Positions 13,259-24,245 of a stretch of DNA of 64,000 nucleotides are shown one piece after another. The notes below the pieces were generated by a model, which ran no database searches, was not told the DNA's origin, and saw nothing but the letters and a program-made list of their open reading frames with translations. The position numbers and the translations under genes are program-made. How positions within the stretch are numbered: the stretch's first letter is position 1; every line of letters begins with the position of its first letter. This stretch comes from Sipunculus nudus. Lineage: Eukaryota > Annelida > Sipuncula > Golfingiida > Sipunculidae. The stretch is from the NCBI GenBank assembly GCA_026874595.1, contig CM049322.1, positions 2,033,900 through 2,097,899 on the forward strand, in the 5' to 3' direction.

Positions 13259-13260
<2 letters not shown>
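11281..13260. other. Intergenic region without a supported gene
   Basis: AT-rich DNA. At 12227-12350 a unit of about 62 bp (TTGCATGCTGTAAACATAGT, AATTAAGTCTTTCG...) is present twice in tandem. Short frames at 12329-12520 and 12560-12829 on the plus strand and 11433-11702 on the minus strand show no motifs. Confidence 0.6.

Positions 13261-13307
<47 letters not shown>
13261..13307. repeat. (CT)n microsatellite
   Basis: About 47 bp of CT repeats, the first part of the composite tandem structure that follows. Confidence 0.95.
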
Positions 13308-13309
<2 letters not shown>

Positions 13310-13690
13310 CAAATATATATCATCGGACAAAATAATATAATTAAATGAGACAAGTCTGAGATCAATTAAAAATTAAAATAACTCTCTCTTTCCGTCTCTC
13401 ATTATTTCTCTTTTTCTATCTCTATCTCTCATTCATTCATTCATTCATTCATTCATTCTTTCTTTCTTTCTCTCTCGTCACATATATCGTTATCGGACAA
13501 AATAAAGTTCTTAAATAAGACAGTTCTGGGATTCATGAAAATTGAAATAACACTCTCTTTCCGTCTCATAATTTCTCTTTCTCTCCCCCTCTCATTCATT
13601 CATTCATTCTTTCTCTCTCGTCCTATACATCGTTATATATGAGAAAATAAAGTTATTAAATGAGACAAGTCTGGGATTCATATATATATA
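13261..13690. repeat. Composite tandem repeat, three diverged copies of about 150-170 bp with nested microsatellites
   Basis: The unit is CT-rich, then (CATT)n, then CTCTCGTCACATATATCGTT, then CGGACAAAATAAAGTTATTA, then GAGACAAGTCTGGGATTCAT. CGGACAAAATAA or its variant occurs at about 13325, 13493 and 13641. The nested CATT runs differ in length between copies. Confidence 0.8.
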
Positions 13691-13937
13691 TTTACCTTGA
13701 ACTAATTTTTAAGGTGGCACAATTTATTGTCGCCCAGTTACTGGTGAGGTTTACAGTGATCGCTTGGGGACTGAAAACATCTTGTCAGATCTGTTTTGGT
13801 CTTCCCTAGTGTAAAACAATCAATTTCATTTTTATTTTTCTTCAAGAAATTTGTTTGCTTTAGATCTCCAAATGGGACGATTTAAAAAAAAATTACCTTG
13901 GGCACAATGTTAGTCAAAGGTCACAGATTTGCTCCTG

Positions 13938-14210
13938 ATATTTATTTATGGCCTTGACCTGATATTTATGTATTACCTTGATATCATCTTTATTTGTGGC
14001 CGTGGCCTGTTATTTATTTGTGACCTTAACTTGATATTCATTTGTGACCTTTACCTGATATTTATGTGAGACCTTGACCTGACATTTATTTGTGCCCTTG
14101 ATCTGTTATTTGTGACCTTGATCTGTTATTTGTGACCTTGATCTGTTATTTGTGACCTTGATCTGATATTTTTGTGTGACCTTGGCCTGATATTTATTTG
14201 TGGCTCTAAT
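13938..14210. repeat. Degenerate 20-25-bp tandem repeat
   Basis: Many copies of TGACCTTGACCTGATATTTA with variable length. At 14092-14160 the shorter form GACCTTGATCTGTTATTTGT is nearly exact in about four copies. Confidence 0.8.
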
Positions 14211-14461
14211 GATCGCTCTTGCGAGTGCATACATCTAGTTTCTAAGGAGCCGTTGACAATGCAACATGAACTCGTTTCAGGGTCCAGGGGAAATTATATC
14301 AAGCGAAACGCCCAAATATAACGTCATATCTTTCTAGGCATAATGGTTACCCTTTGTGGCCTATTAACGGACAAATAGGTTTTTGATCGTTTTTTAATGT
14401 GGATGGGTCGGGGATGGGTGAGGCGCATTCTGCAAGTTTATCGAGCATGAGGACGCTTAAA

Positions 14462-14790
14462 CGCCCGAGGGGGTGGGCGTGTGAAGGGGGGGGGGGCGTG
14501 TGAAGGGTGGGCGTGTGAAGGGGTAGGCGTGTAAGGGTGGGCGTGTGAAGGGGTGGGCGTGTGAAGGGGTGGGCGTGTGAAGAGGTGGGCGTGTAAGGGT
14601 GGGCGTGTGAAGGGGTGGGCGTGTGAAGGGGTGGGCGTGTGAAGGGGTAGGCGTGTAGAGGGGGTGGGCGTGTCAGGGGGTGGGCGTGTGAAGGGGTGGG
14701 CGTGTGAGGGGATGGGCGTGTAGAGGGGGTAGGCGTGTAGAGGGGGTAGGCGTGTAGAGGGGGTAGGCGTGTGAGGGAGTAGGCGTGTGA
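14462..14790. repeat. G-rich 15-18-bp minisatellite
   Basis: About 20 copies of GTGGGCGTGTGAAGGG with variants GTAGGCGTGTAGAGGGG. Every unit has two or more G runs, so the plus strand has G-quadruplex potential. Confidence 0.92.
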
Positions 14791-14799
14791 GAGAGAATC

Positions 14800-15424
14800 C
14801 CTCTCACAAGGTGTGGAAACTTTTGAAAAAAAAAATAAAAAAAAAATTATGCATTTTCAATGTTGTATTTGACCATATTTTCCCAATTTTAATAACCTGC
14901 TACAACACAAAAAAAACATTTATTTAAATGGCACATAATTAAACATTCCCTCGTTGTTATGGTTTTTATTAAATTTAAAAACACGATATAATTTGCATCA
15001 TTTTAAAAAAAAAGGTCACACTGACCCCACCCCCTGGGCCATTGGCTTTAAAGCCCATGGGATGGACCTGTTAAATCCCCAGCTTTATAGCTCAGATGAA
15101 TTTCAGTCAGCTTAGGCTAAATTCATATATTAAACTTAACTTTGACCTCCTCTGATATTGAATCTTTATAACTGGGAAGCAACAACGAGAGAATGTTTGG
15201 TTATGTGCCACTTTATCGCTCATCATTCTGGTTTTATTAACTAAATCCTTGTCTATTTTAACGGCTCCAATCAATAGACCTTACGGCAGGCGATAAAATG
15301 GCAGCTTTGTTGTTGTTGCTGTACACCTGATGACGTCATTAAAGTCACGTGATGTACACTGACAACGGGACATTGCACAGCGGGTGTGGTGGTACTCATG
15401 CCCGCATTGTTATTTATAGTACTT
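14800..15424. other. Intergenic stretch before the inverted repeat
   Basis: Poly-A/T tracts and plain AT-rich DNA. No gene, tRNA or recognised repeat. Confidence 0.6.
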
Positions 15425-15552
15425 CAGCCGAACCCAAGAATTTGGCTCACCGGTACCATTTTGGTAACAACTTTTCACCATGCTTAATAGGTATACAAGT
15501 GTAGGTGATAAATGCCTGATAGCAGTATAAGGGTGGTATATATAGCTTTCGT
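15425..15552. repeat. Direct repeat A, copy 1, flanking the inverted repeat
   Basis: AGCCGAACCCAAGAATTTGG and the following 110 bp (CTCACCGGTACCATTTTGGT...) match 21375-21505. It ends just outside the left arm. A shorter related piece (AAAAATGCCTGATAGCAGTG) recurs inside the arms at about 15655 and, inverted, at about 20650. Confidence 0.8.
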
Positions 15553-15566
15553 ATATAGCTGACGTT

Positions 15567-17641
15567 ATCAGCCAGAGGGATAACCGGTACCAAAGAGGCG
15601 ACAACTGCTATCAATGTATTTTCGAAAGGTGAGGTGTATGTATGTGGATAATAAAAATGCCTGATAGCAGTGTCAGAGTGATGGCTTTCTGTAAAATATC
15701 AGTTTGTTTTGAAATGTACTTGCACCAAAATTGGAATTTTGCGGCACATACTGTTGTTTATTTCTACCACCTTATATGTTGTGTATTTAAAAAATGTTGT
15801 CATGTGATATGACCCCTAAAGCTTTTATCTGATGTGTTATTTATGGTTATAGCTTTAACAATTCCTATGATATCAGTTATTTTCCTTACTGTGTCCCGTG
15901 GTGATTTGCATATTTTTAGCATATTTTTAATAAAAAAAATAACACCAGCCAAAAAGTCTGGTAGGACCAGCCATAACGTGTTTGGCTTTTTTATGACGTT
16001 ATTAATGAAATATGAAGCCTTAAAGTTGGAAAAAACATGTCTGGTATCCAATTAATATTCGCCAATATGGGCGTGGTCGCTAAAAGGCGTTCTTTTGTTC
16101 TTAAAGCAGCCGATACATGTTCCATTGCCATAAAACGCAGGGACATTCACGCCTGGACGATGTCATCTGAGTACTCCCGTGTCGCATTCCAGCGCCCTTA
16201 TCGAACAAAGATTGGTTAATCCTTGCATTAAATAATTTATTCCATATGGCTGCTATCGGGACTGTCATTTCCATACAGACAAAACCCGGATGTCGCAAGC
16301 TGTGTGTCACACATGACACGGATGCAAGCACGGGTACCCGACTGCTTGTTAAAATGTATATTTCATTTATGTCTCCATTTGATAAATTGAACCATAAGTA
16401 TGTAAGTTTGTTGTATTGGCGCCTATATAACATATGATGCCTACAAACTGTATCTGCACTTTTGGCCAAATTAGCTTATAATACATGCACGAAATATAAA
16501 GAGCGGTAATTACAGTCTCAGAGGGTTATGATGTTCTGCTAAAATATTTCCAAATGTTATATTTTTGTTTCGCAATATCTGCAGAAATACCACATGAAAT
16601 CAAGGAAAGGACCGTAAAGATACTTACTACAGTTGCATCATTAATAATTGAAGATGCTGCAGTTTGCCTTGGTTTCAGAACTAACTGTGAAGCAGAGCTG
16701 CAAGTTATTCTGAGTTACCTATGTTTATACTGTAAAAATGTCTCAATAAATTTCTGAATAAATGGCACTTTCTGTGACGGAAATTTCTAGATTGGAAAAA
16801 TAGAGATGATTTTATTGAACATGAATAGATGTCAGTCTGTCAAGTAAGTGCACTGACTGGTCCTGTTCCAGCTTTAGTTAAAACAAGTCTGGTAAAGCAA
16901 ATATTAAAATGCTAGTGATAAGCCCAATGAAAAAAAAAAAAATCAGTTGCTAAACAATTCGAATTTAATGCATGTTTACTTTGACTTGCGAGTTCAGGGA
17001 GTATGTAACAAACGGGACCCACCGTCCGGCGTCAACTAACTTTACCGGATTGGAAGACACTCATTGTTCGCCTTGAACTATGTACTTGAACTAGAGTGCC
17101 ACTCCCCAGGTATGAGTGGGATTATGTAAATCACTCAGTATTGTAGTGGCTGAACAATTAAATGAATGGAATTTATGGTTTTGCCCTTGAGAGAATATCA
17201 TCTTTTGTTTGGTAGGCTATAATTATAACGGTTAAGCCACACAATGGAAAGACATATTCTAAAACATAGTTTTGTTTTCTTTCATAAAAATACTATTGAA
17301 ACAGTAGAAACACACATGATTATAAACATGAAAATAAATGATTTGTCATTCTAATGATGGTTTTCTTTTTCAATTAAAAGGCACTTTTTTTAATATATTG
17401 CAAGTGCAACTTTCGTATGACTTGATTTGGCACTGCAGCCTTATTCGGTCTGGCACTGTAGCCTGGCTTGAAAAATAAAATGTTACATATAACAGACTTT
17501 TAATAGCCCCCGGTGATAAAAAATGACGAAATGACCTTGATTTTTAAATGAAAAATAAAACTCATCAGATAAGATGTTTTTTGTAAGAATGCGAATACAT
17601 ATTTATGTTATGATTATGAACTAATGTTGATGACATTGCTC
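15567..17641 (+). repeat. Left arm of the large inverted repeat
   Basis: About 2075 bp, pairing with 18666-20739. Outside the 285-bp identical block mismatches occur roughly once per 15-25 bases, for example around 16500-16530 and 16817-16980. Contains the exon-like frame at 16532-16816. Confidence 0.9.
16554..16757 (+). CDS. Unknown 67-codon frame in the left arm; possible terminal exon
   Basis: I do not recognise the protein. The frame begins MLYFCFAISAEIPHEI and ends with a TGA that overlaps poly(A)-like signals: AATAAA occurs just before and just after the stop. A plausible 3' splice site (TTTCGCAATATCTGCAG) lies in the frame before IPHEIKERT, so the true coding part could be a last exon of about 55 residues. 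Predicted composition is mixed helix-like (EIKERTVKIL, SLIIEDAAVCL) with five cysteines after the acceptor. The whole 285-bp block around it is identical in both arms of the inverted repeat. No upstream exon was identified, so it may be a captured gene fragment or non-coding. Confidence 0.35.
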   Translation: MLYFCFAISAEIPHEIKERTVKILTTVASLIIEDAAVCLGFRTNCEAELQVILSYLCLYCKNVSINF

Positions 17642-17648
17642 TTTTCAA

Positions 17649-18122
17649 TGCAGATGATCAAAAGCTGAGCTAAGTGAGCTTGGGGTTTGCTGATTTATTT
17701 TGTATTTGATATTTGAGTTTGCCTACAATTTGTAATGTGTTTTACCAAACATGCACTTTTATGAATATATAAGCTACAGATAGTACCATTTGTGTTTGTC
17801 CATCTTCTGCGAATAAAACTGGTACAATCAAGTTTTTTTTCTGAATGGTAAGTAGGTTTAAGCTATATGTAGCTTACATATTAAGATAGGCAACAGCTTC
17901 TGTGGGTCAGGGGTAGAGCGCAGGACTCAAAGCCGGGAGATCGTGGGTTCGAATCTCAGGCGATGCGGTGACGTTTTTCACGATCGGCCCCCACCCAGGG
18001 TCCGTCTTTGGGGGATTCTTTAGTGTTATGACCAGCAATGGGGTTGATTACTCACCAAAGATACGCTGGTGCGGTAGACACCGGGCCTGGGTGACACCAG
18101 GATATAAAATAAAAATTATAGG
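17649..18122 (+). mobile_element. tRNA-derived SINE-like element, copy 1 (in the inverted-repeat spacer)
   Basis: The tRNA-like head spans about 17893-17965. It has an A box-like GGGTCAGGGGTAGAGCGC, an anticodon-loop-like ACTCAAAGCC and a strong B box GGTTCGAATC, as expected for a Pol III internal promoter. It is followed by a GGCCCCCACCCAGGG body and ends GGGTGACACCAGGATATAAA. About 240 bp upstream of the tRNA head also matches the second copy, so the repeated unit is larger than the SINE itself. Relative to copy 2 it lacks about 50 bp after CACCCAGGGT. Confidence 0.75.
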
Positions 18123-18665
18123 AAGCGAGTGCTACCGCCCTGTCAAGTAGTCTAAATGGAAACTCTGCACATGTACAATTAGATAAGTCAGCATTAAAAA
18201 AAATGGAGGCGGTCACCTCCACCAAAAAAATTACTAATTAAAAAAATGTTATCATTATTTGCGATTATGAACAATGCAAAAAGTAAGACTTCTTAGTTCT
18301 TTTTGTGAATGACAGACTGCAATTATCAGTGTAATATATAGCAAGCCACAACTCGTAATCGCTAGACCTGAGATGTTCAGACTTTATGTGTAGACAGGGT
18401 CTCCTAAACACTTCTGAGCAGATAAAAATTAGATACCTGTGACCATTACAGATTCATCTGAGCGTCATAACCCGGTAGCCACTTTGTAAAGTTTAACACT
18501 TAAATTAAACAAAACAGGTATCAGATAAGTATATTTAAGAAATAGTTTGTGTTTACTTATGTAGCGTTTCTCTGTTCAGCGTGGAAGTTCGCTGTGTAAG
18601 ACTCGTAAAAGAATTGTCTGGTTAATATTGAAGTATTATTAAATGTTATTTTTAAAAGAATAAAC

Positions 18666-20739
18666 GAGCAATGTCATCAACATTACTTCATAATCATAAT
18701 ATAAATATGTAATCGTTTTCTGACAAAAACATCTAATCTGATGAGTTTTACTTTGCATTTATAAACCAATATAATTTCGTCATTTTTTATTATCGCTCCG
18801 GGGCTATTATAAGTCTGTTATATGTAACATTTTATTTTTCAAGCCAGGCTACAGTGCCAAACCAAATAAGGATGCAGTGCCAAATTAAGTCCTACGAAAG
18901 TTGCACTTGCAATATATTAAAAATGTGCCTTTTAATTGAAAAAGAAATCTCCATTAGAATGACAAATCATTTATTTTCATGTTTATAATCATGTGGGTTT
19001 CTACTGTTTCAATAATATTTTTATTAAAGAAAACAAAACTATGTTTTAGAATATGTATTTCCATTGTGTGGCTTAACCGTTATAATTATATCCTACCAAA
19101 CAAAAGATGATATTCTCTCAAGAGCAAAACCATAAATTCCATTCATGTAATTGTTCAGCCACTACAATACTGAGTGATTTACATAATCCCACACATACCT
19201 GGGGATTGGCTAAGACACAGGTTGCTTTGACAGCTTAGTGGAAAATTGCATTTTAAAAATTTAAATCAAAAGGATCTGAGTGGTACTCTCAAGTTTAAGT
19301 ACATAGTTCAAGGCGAACAATGAGTGTCTTCAAATCCGGTAAAGTTAGTTGACGCCGGACGGTGGGTCCTGTTTGTGACATACTCCCTGAACTCGCAAGT
19401 CAAAGTAAACATGCATTAAATTCGATTTGTTCAGCAACTGATTTTTTTTTTCATTGGGCTTATCACTAGCATTTAAATATTTGCTTTACCAGACTTGTTT
19501 TAACTAAAGCTTGAACAGGAACAGTCATTGCACTTACTTGACAGACTGACATCTATTCATGTTAAATAAAATCATCTCTATTTTTCCAATCTAGAAATTT
19601 CCGTCACAGAAAGTGCCATTTATTCAGAAATTTATTGAGACATTTTTACAGTATAAACATAGGTAACTCAGAATAACTTGCAGCTCTGCTTCACAGTTAG
19701 TTCTGAAACCAAGGCAAACTGCAGCATCTTCAATTATTAATGATGCAACTGTAGTAAGTATCTTTACGGTCCTTTCCTTGATTTCATGTGGTATTTCTGC
19801 AGATATTGCGAAACAAAAATATAACATTTGGAAATATTTTAGCAGAACAACATAACCCTCTGAGACTGAAATTACTGCTCTTTATATTTCGTGCATGCAT
19901 TATAAGCTAATTTGGCCAAAAGTGCAGATACAGTTTGTAGGCATCATATGTTATATAGGCGCAATCACAACAAACTTACATACTTAACGTTTCCATTTAT
20001 CAATAGGAGACATAAATGAAATATACATTTCAACAAGCAGTCGGGTACCCGTGCTTGCTTCCGTGTCATGTGTGACACTCAGCTTGCGACATCCAGGTTT
20101 TAATCTGTATGGAAATGACAGTCGCGATAGCAGTCACGTGGAATAATTGCAAAGATTAACCAATCAGGGTTCGATAAGGGCGATGGAATGCGACACGGAA
20201 GTACTCATGTATCGGCTGTTATAAGAACAAAATAACGCCTTTTAGCGACCACGCCCATATTCGAGAATATCAATTGGATACCAGACATGTTTTTTTGCAA
20301 CTTTAAGACTTCAGATTTCATAAATAACTTCATAAAAGCCTAGCACGTCACGACTGGTCTTACCTAACCTATCGGCTGGTGTTATTTTTATTTTTTTTTA
20401 TTAAAATATGCAAATCACCGCGAGACACAGTGAGGAAAAGAATTGATATCATAGGAATTGTTAAAGCTATAACCATAAATAACACATCAGATAAAAGCTA
20501 TAGGGGTCATATCACATGACACCACAACATATAAGGAGGTAGAAATAAATAACAGTATGTGCCGCAAAATTCTAATTTCGGTGCAAGTACATTTCAAAAC
20601 AAGCTGATATTTTACAGAAAGCTACCACTCTGACACTAATATCAGGCATTTTTATTATCCATATACATACACCTCACCTTTCGAAAATACATTGATAGCA
20701 GTTGTCGCCTCTTTGGTACCGGTTATCCCTCTGGCTGAT
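18666..20739 (-). repeat. Right arm of the large inverted repeat
   Basis: About 2074 bp, the reverse complement of the left arm. Contains the second copy of the 285-bp block on the minus strand (19565-19849). Confidence 0.9.
19624..19827 (-). CDS. Unknown 67-codon frame in the right arm, identical to the left-arm copy
   Basis: The reverse complement of 16554-16757 without a single difference, including synonymous positions, the candidate acceptor and the two AATAAA motifs. Function is unknown, as for the other copy. Confidence 0.35.
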   Translation of the reverse strand: MLYFCFAISAEIPHEIKERTVKILTTVASLIIEDAAVCLGFRTNCEAELQVILSYLCLYCKNVSINF

Positions 20740-20909
20740 GTACTAATAATGATGCATTCGAACTGAAGAAAAAAGTTTTTTTTTGTCCTGTGTAATACCC
20801 AAGGCATGGGATGAGTAAATCAAAACATAGATTATTTTTATTTTATATTTCTGGGCCATTCACTATATCTAAAATGAAAAATGTTTTATGTAGCGGTAAC
20901 GCAAACATT

Positions 20910-21372
20910 ACAAATATCGTCATCTGTTCAGGTAGGTAAATATTTTTTCTTCTGCCCGACCTTTAAACTGGCAGAATACATCAGTAAGTTCCCACATTCC
21001 TTGTGACAGTGGTGCTTCACAGACAAAGCCCGTGAAATTTATACAAAAAAAAGATCCATTAATTTACGACAAACACTTAGCCAAGCGTTTCAATGTGTGA
21101 AAAAGGAACGCGGTGTATATGGGGCACCCGAGCATTCGTGGCATTCGTGGGTCAGTATTTGAACACATTCAGCGCGGTACCGTTCCTATATCTGTCATTA
21201 TCTGCACACATTCAGGGTGGTCACCCCGCGTTACCTAATTGAGTGTTCATTCATGCGCCTCCGGGAAGTGATTCCCCAAGATGAGGAGTTTGCGTTATAA
21301 AACCTTAATCTATTACCATGACTACTTTTTTAAAGGTAGCTGACACCATAATAAGCTTGTGTTGACCTTCCT
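20910..21372. repeat. Direct repeat B, copy 1 (about 460 bp)
   Basis: Starts AAATATCGTCATCTGTTCAG and ends AAGCTTGTGTTGACCTTCCT. It aligns with 23781-24243 in the same orientation with few differences. No coding potential recognised. Confidence 0.88.
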
Positions 21373-21374
21373 GG

Positions 21375-21505
21375 TTCCGAACCTAAGAATTTTGCTCACC
21401 GGTACCATTTTAGTGACAAATTTTTACCATGCTTGAAAGGTATGCAAGTGTAGGTAATAAAAATGCTTGATCGCAGTATGAGGGTGGTAGCTTTCATTTC
21501 AATGA
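21375..21505. repeat. Direct repeat A, copy 2
   Basis: TCCGAACCTAAGAATTTTGC and following sequence match repeat A at 15425. It follows repeat B copy 1 without a gap. Confidence 0.8.
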
Positions 21506-21937
21506 CAGGGAACACAGAGTGAATATAAGCCTCATACTAATCAATTCTGTAGTTGACTAAATGTATCCAGTCAAATGTTATCTTAAATGATAGCTCTAAC
21601 CATATGCTTCCAAATGACATACTCATTATGACTATTGGGGGTATGCTTCTCACGTATTACATTCATATAATTTCCCTCACGCCAAATTTAAAAACGAAAA
21701 GAGTGGTTATTAACGTCATAAACTGTGTATCCCAACAGGGCCCTGTGGCAGATCAGACAATCTTGTTTGAAAGGGCTACCCTGTATAAATATGTTTTAAT
21801 AAATAAATGAATAAATACAACTTTATATCCAGCAAAATCTGGCTGATATATAATATTTTGTAACGTAGCATTTTCAGTCACGTATCATGTGTTAGTTTCG
21901 CGGCGTATGAAGCTAACATTATACTTTCTTAAATTCC
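21506..21937. other. Short unique segment before the hAT-like element
   Basis: Holds an 85-codon plus-strand frame (21553-21810) ending in lysine/asparagine codons near a TATAAATA-rich run. No family signature or splice context is recognised, so it is not called a gene. Confidence 0.4.
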
Positions 21938-22037
21938 CAGGGGCGTAGCCAGGGGTGGCCGCAGGGGGCCATCCCCCCCCCCCCCCCCCGTCGCATCCAG
22001 TACTCCCCGCCCTTTCGGAATTTCACTTAATCTAATA

Positions 22038-22096
<59 letters not shown>

Positions 22097-23008
22097 TAGG
22101 TTGCCTTTGCTATAAGTGGCGTGTCCAGGGGGCGCCTTCGGCGCGCGGCCACCCGTTGAGCTGCAATATCTCTCATTTTATCTAACTTTCAAATTTTCGT
22201 AATTTATTTTCGTTTTTTCATATTTCTTTTTTATTTAATAGCTATTAGATTTGATCAAAGTTATCTGCAGCTTATTTCTTTTAAATTTATTAGTTGAGTA
22301 TAAGGATATTTATGAACAGCTGCAGAACACCTGCAGAGCATTAGGCCCTGGATGGGGTCGACCTTGAACAATCTCACGGTTCCTCTGGTGATACCGGTAC
22401 TGATCTGTGGTCTTAGCAGTCTTGTGTGCTGTCGAGACCACGGAACCCGGTAAAATGAAAAGTTTAACATAAGACTTCAACCTATCAGTTATTTCACTCC
22501 GAGCGTTACATTTAAAAGATAACATTATGCAAGTAAGAAACGTAAATGCGCTTTTGCGCAACTGACTTGTTTGAAAACGATTTAGAAGAAATATAAATAT
22601 TAAATATTGAACCTCTCTACAGTTTGACTACATAACGCAAGGACATAAAAGAACAGATTTTCAGGCATTATATGTTGAAAAGTGCCTCAAAATGTCCTCT
22701 TTTCATTGCATAATCAAAAAAATTTTCCAATATGGGAGGGGGATACCCCCTCCCATACCCTCACCAGGTACCTGTTACTAACCTTAATGGTTCATATTTG
22801 AAAATAAACATAAATATATTTTCATACACTAAAATATATTACGTATATTAATAATATTAATAATAATAAAATATATATATACATACATATACACGTATGT
22901 ATATAACAGTTTTCATAGTAAGCGCCCCTACCCCCCCCCCCCCCCCCGTTTTTCAAATTTCAGGATTCGCCGGCCCCCTCCCCTCCTTCAATCCTGGCTA
23001 CGCCCCTG
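21938..23008. mobile_element. Non-autonomous hAT-like DNA transposon, 1071 bp
   Basis: Both ends carry the perfect 16-bp terminal inverted repeat CAGGGGCGTAGCCAGG, a motif typical of hAT-type non-autonomous elements in animals. ATTCC flanks both ends (21933-21937 and 23009-23013); a full 8-bp target duplication is not preserved. The interior has no transposase frame. It holds poly-C runs near both ends (21973-21989 and 22930-22946) and an (AT)n tract at 22041-22092. Confidence 0.75.
22041..22092. repeat. (AT)n microsatellite
   Basis: About 52 bp of alternating AT inside the hAT-like element. Confidence 0.9.
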
Positions 23009-23248
23009 ATTCCCGACCCAGAGAAAAAAAAAACATTTCACCATTACTTGATTAATCCCATATAGTTCTTCCACAGATAGGACGTAATGTAAGTTATCGA
23101 ATATAGTTGAAAGGGCTGCAACTATCAGCTCCAAGTTTTGTGGTAACATTGATCATGGGACTGAGTATTTTGGGTAAGGCTAAGCCATAGGTGGTCCTAA
23201 TTTCTGCAAGCCAAAGAAATATAACTTTTTTATGCCACGGTTTATTCA

Positions 23249-23764
23249 TTGCAGATGATCAAAAGCTGAGCTAAATGAGCTTGGTAATTGCTGATTTATT
23301 TTGTATTTGATATTTGAGTTTGCCTACAATTTGTAATGTGTTTTACCAAACATGCACTTTTATGAATATATAAACTACAGATAGTAACATTTGTGTTTAT
23401 CCATCTTCTGCGAATAAAACTGGTACAATCAAGTTTTTTTTCTGAATGGTGAGATGGTTAAAGCTATATGTACCTTACATATTAAGATAGGCTACAGCTT
23501 CTGTGGCTCAGGGGCAGAGCGCAGGACTCAAAGCCGGGAGATCGTTGGTTCGAATCTCAGGCGAGGCGGTGAGGTTTTTCACGGTTGGCCCCCACCCAGG
23601 GTAAGTGCTCTGTAGGCTTAATGGAAAAGCTGTGCCCAATATACGAGTGCGTTTTTAGGGGTTCTTTGGTGTTATGACCCAGCAATGGGGTTGATTACTC
23701 ACCAAAGACACACTGGTGCGGTAGACACCAGGCCTGGGTGACACCAGAATATAAAAGAAAAATG
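23249..23764 (+). mobile_element. tRNA-derived SINE-like element, copy 2
   Basis: Same order as the copy at 17649: GCAGATGATCAAAAGCTGAG leader, tRNA-like head with TGTGGCTCAGGGGCAGAGCG and B box GGTTCGAATC, GGCCCCCACCCAGGG, then GGGTGACACCAGAATATAAA. It retains the segment after CACCCAGGGT missing in copy 1 and is directly followed by the repeat at 23781. Confidence 0.75.
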
Positions 23765-23774
23765 ATATGAATAG

Positions 23775-24243
23775 AAATATCGTCAACTGTTCAGGCAGGT
23801 AAATTTTTTTTCTTCTTCCCGACCTTTAAACTGGCAGAATACATCAGTAAGTTCCCACATTCCTTGTGACAGTGGTGCTTCACAGACAAACCCCGTGAAA
23901 TTTATAAAAAAAAAAGATCCATGAATTTACGACAAAAACTTAGCCAAGCGTATCAATGTGTGAAAAAGGAACGCGGTGTATATGGGGCACCCGAGCATTC
24001 GTGGCATTCGTGGGTCAGTAATTGAACACATTCAGCGCGGCATCGTTCCTATACCTGTCATTATCTGCACACATCCAGGGTGGTCACCCCGCGTTACCTA
24101 AATGAGTGTTCACTCATGCGCCTCCGGGAAGTGATTCCCTAAGATGAGGAGTTTGAGTTATAAAACCTTAATCTATTACCATGACTACTTTTTTTCAAGG
24201 CAGCTGACACCATAATAAGCTTGTGTTGACCTTCCTGGTTGTG
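23775..24243. repeat. Direct repeat B, copy 2
   Basis: Matches 20910-21372. Here it abuts the SINE-like element directly, whereas in copy 1 the right arm of the inverted repeat lies between the SINE and repeat B. Confidence 0.88.
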
Positions 24244-24245
24244 GA

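Larger units (their letters stand above)
15567..20739. repeat. Large inverted repeat (foldback-type element), about 5.2 kb
   Basis: The left arm (15567-17641) and right arm (18666-20739) are reverse complements with scattered mismatches and indels, around a 1024-bp spacer. Outer ends read ATCAGCCAGAGGGATAACCG in inverted orientation; inner ends read GAGCAATGTCATCAACATTA. The left arm has an insertion of roughly 50-60 bp near 16109-16168 that the right arm lacks. No clear target-site duplication or transposase frame is visible. It may be a foldback-type transposon, or an inverted segmental duplication around a SINE-containing spacer. Confidence 0.9.

Noticed and set aside
17893-17965. Possible functional tRNA gene
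   Set aside because: A and B boxes are present, but the acceptor stem does not pair well, the same unit recurs at 23500, and a SINE body follows.
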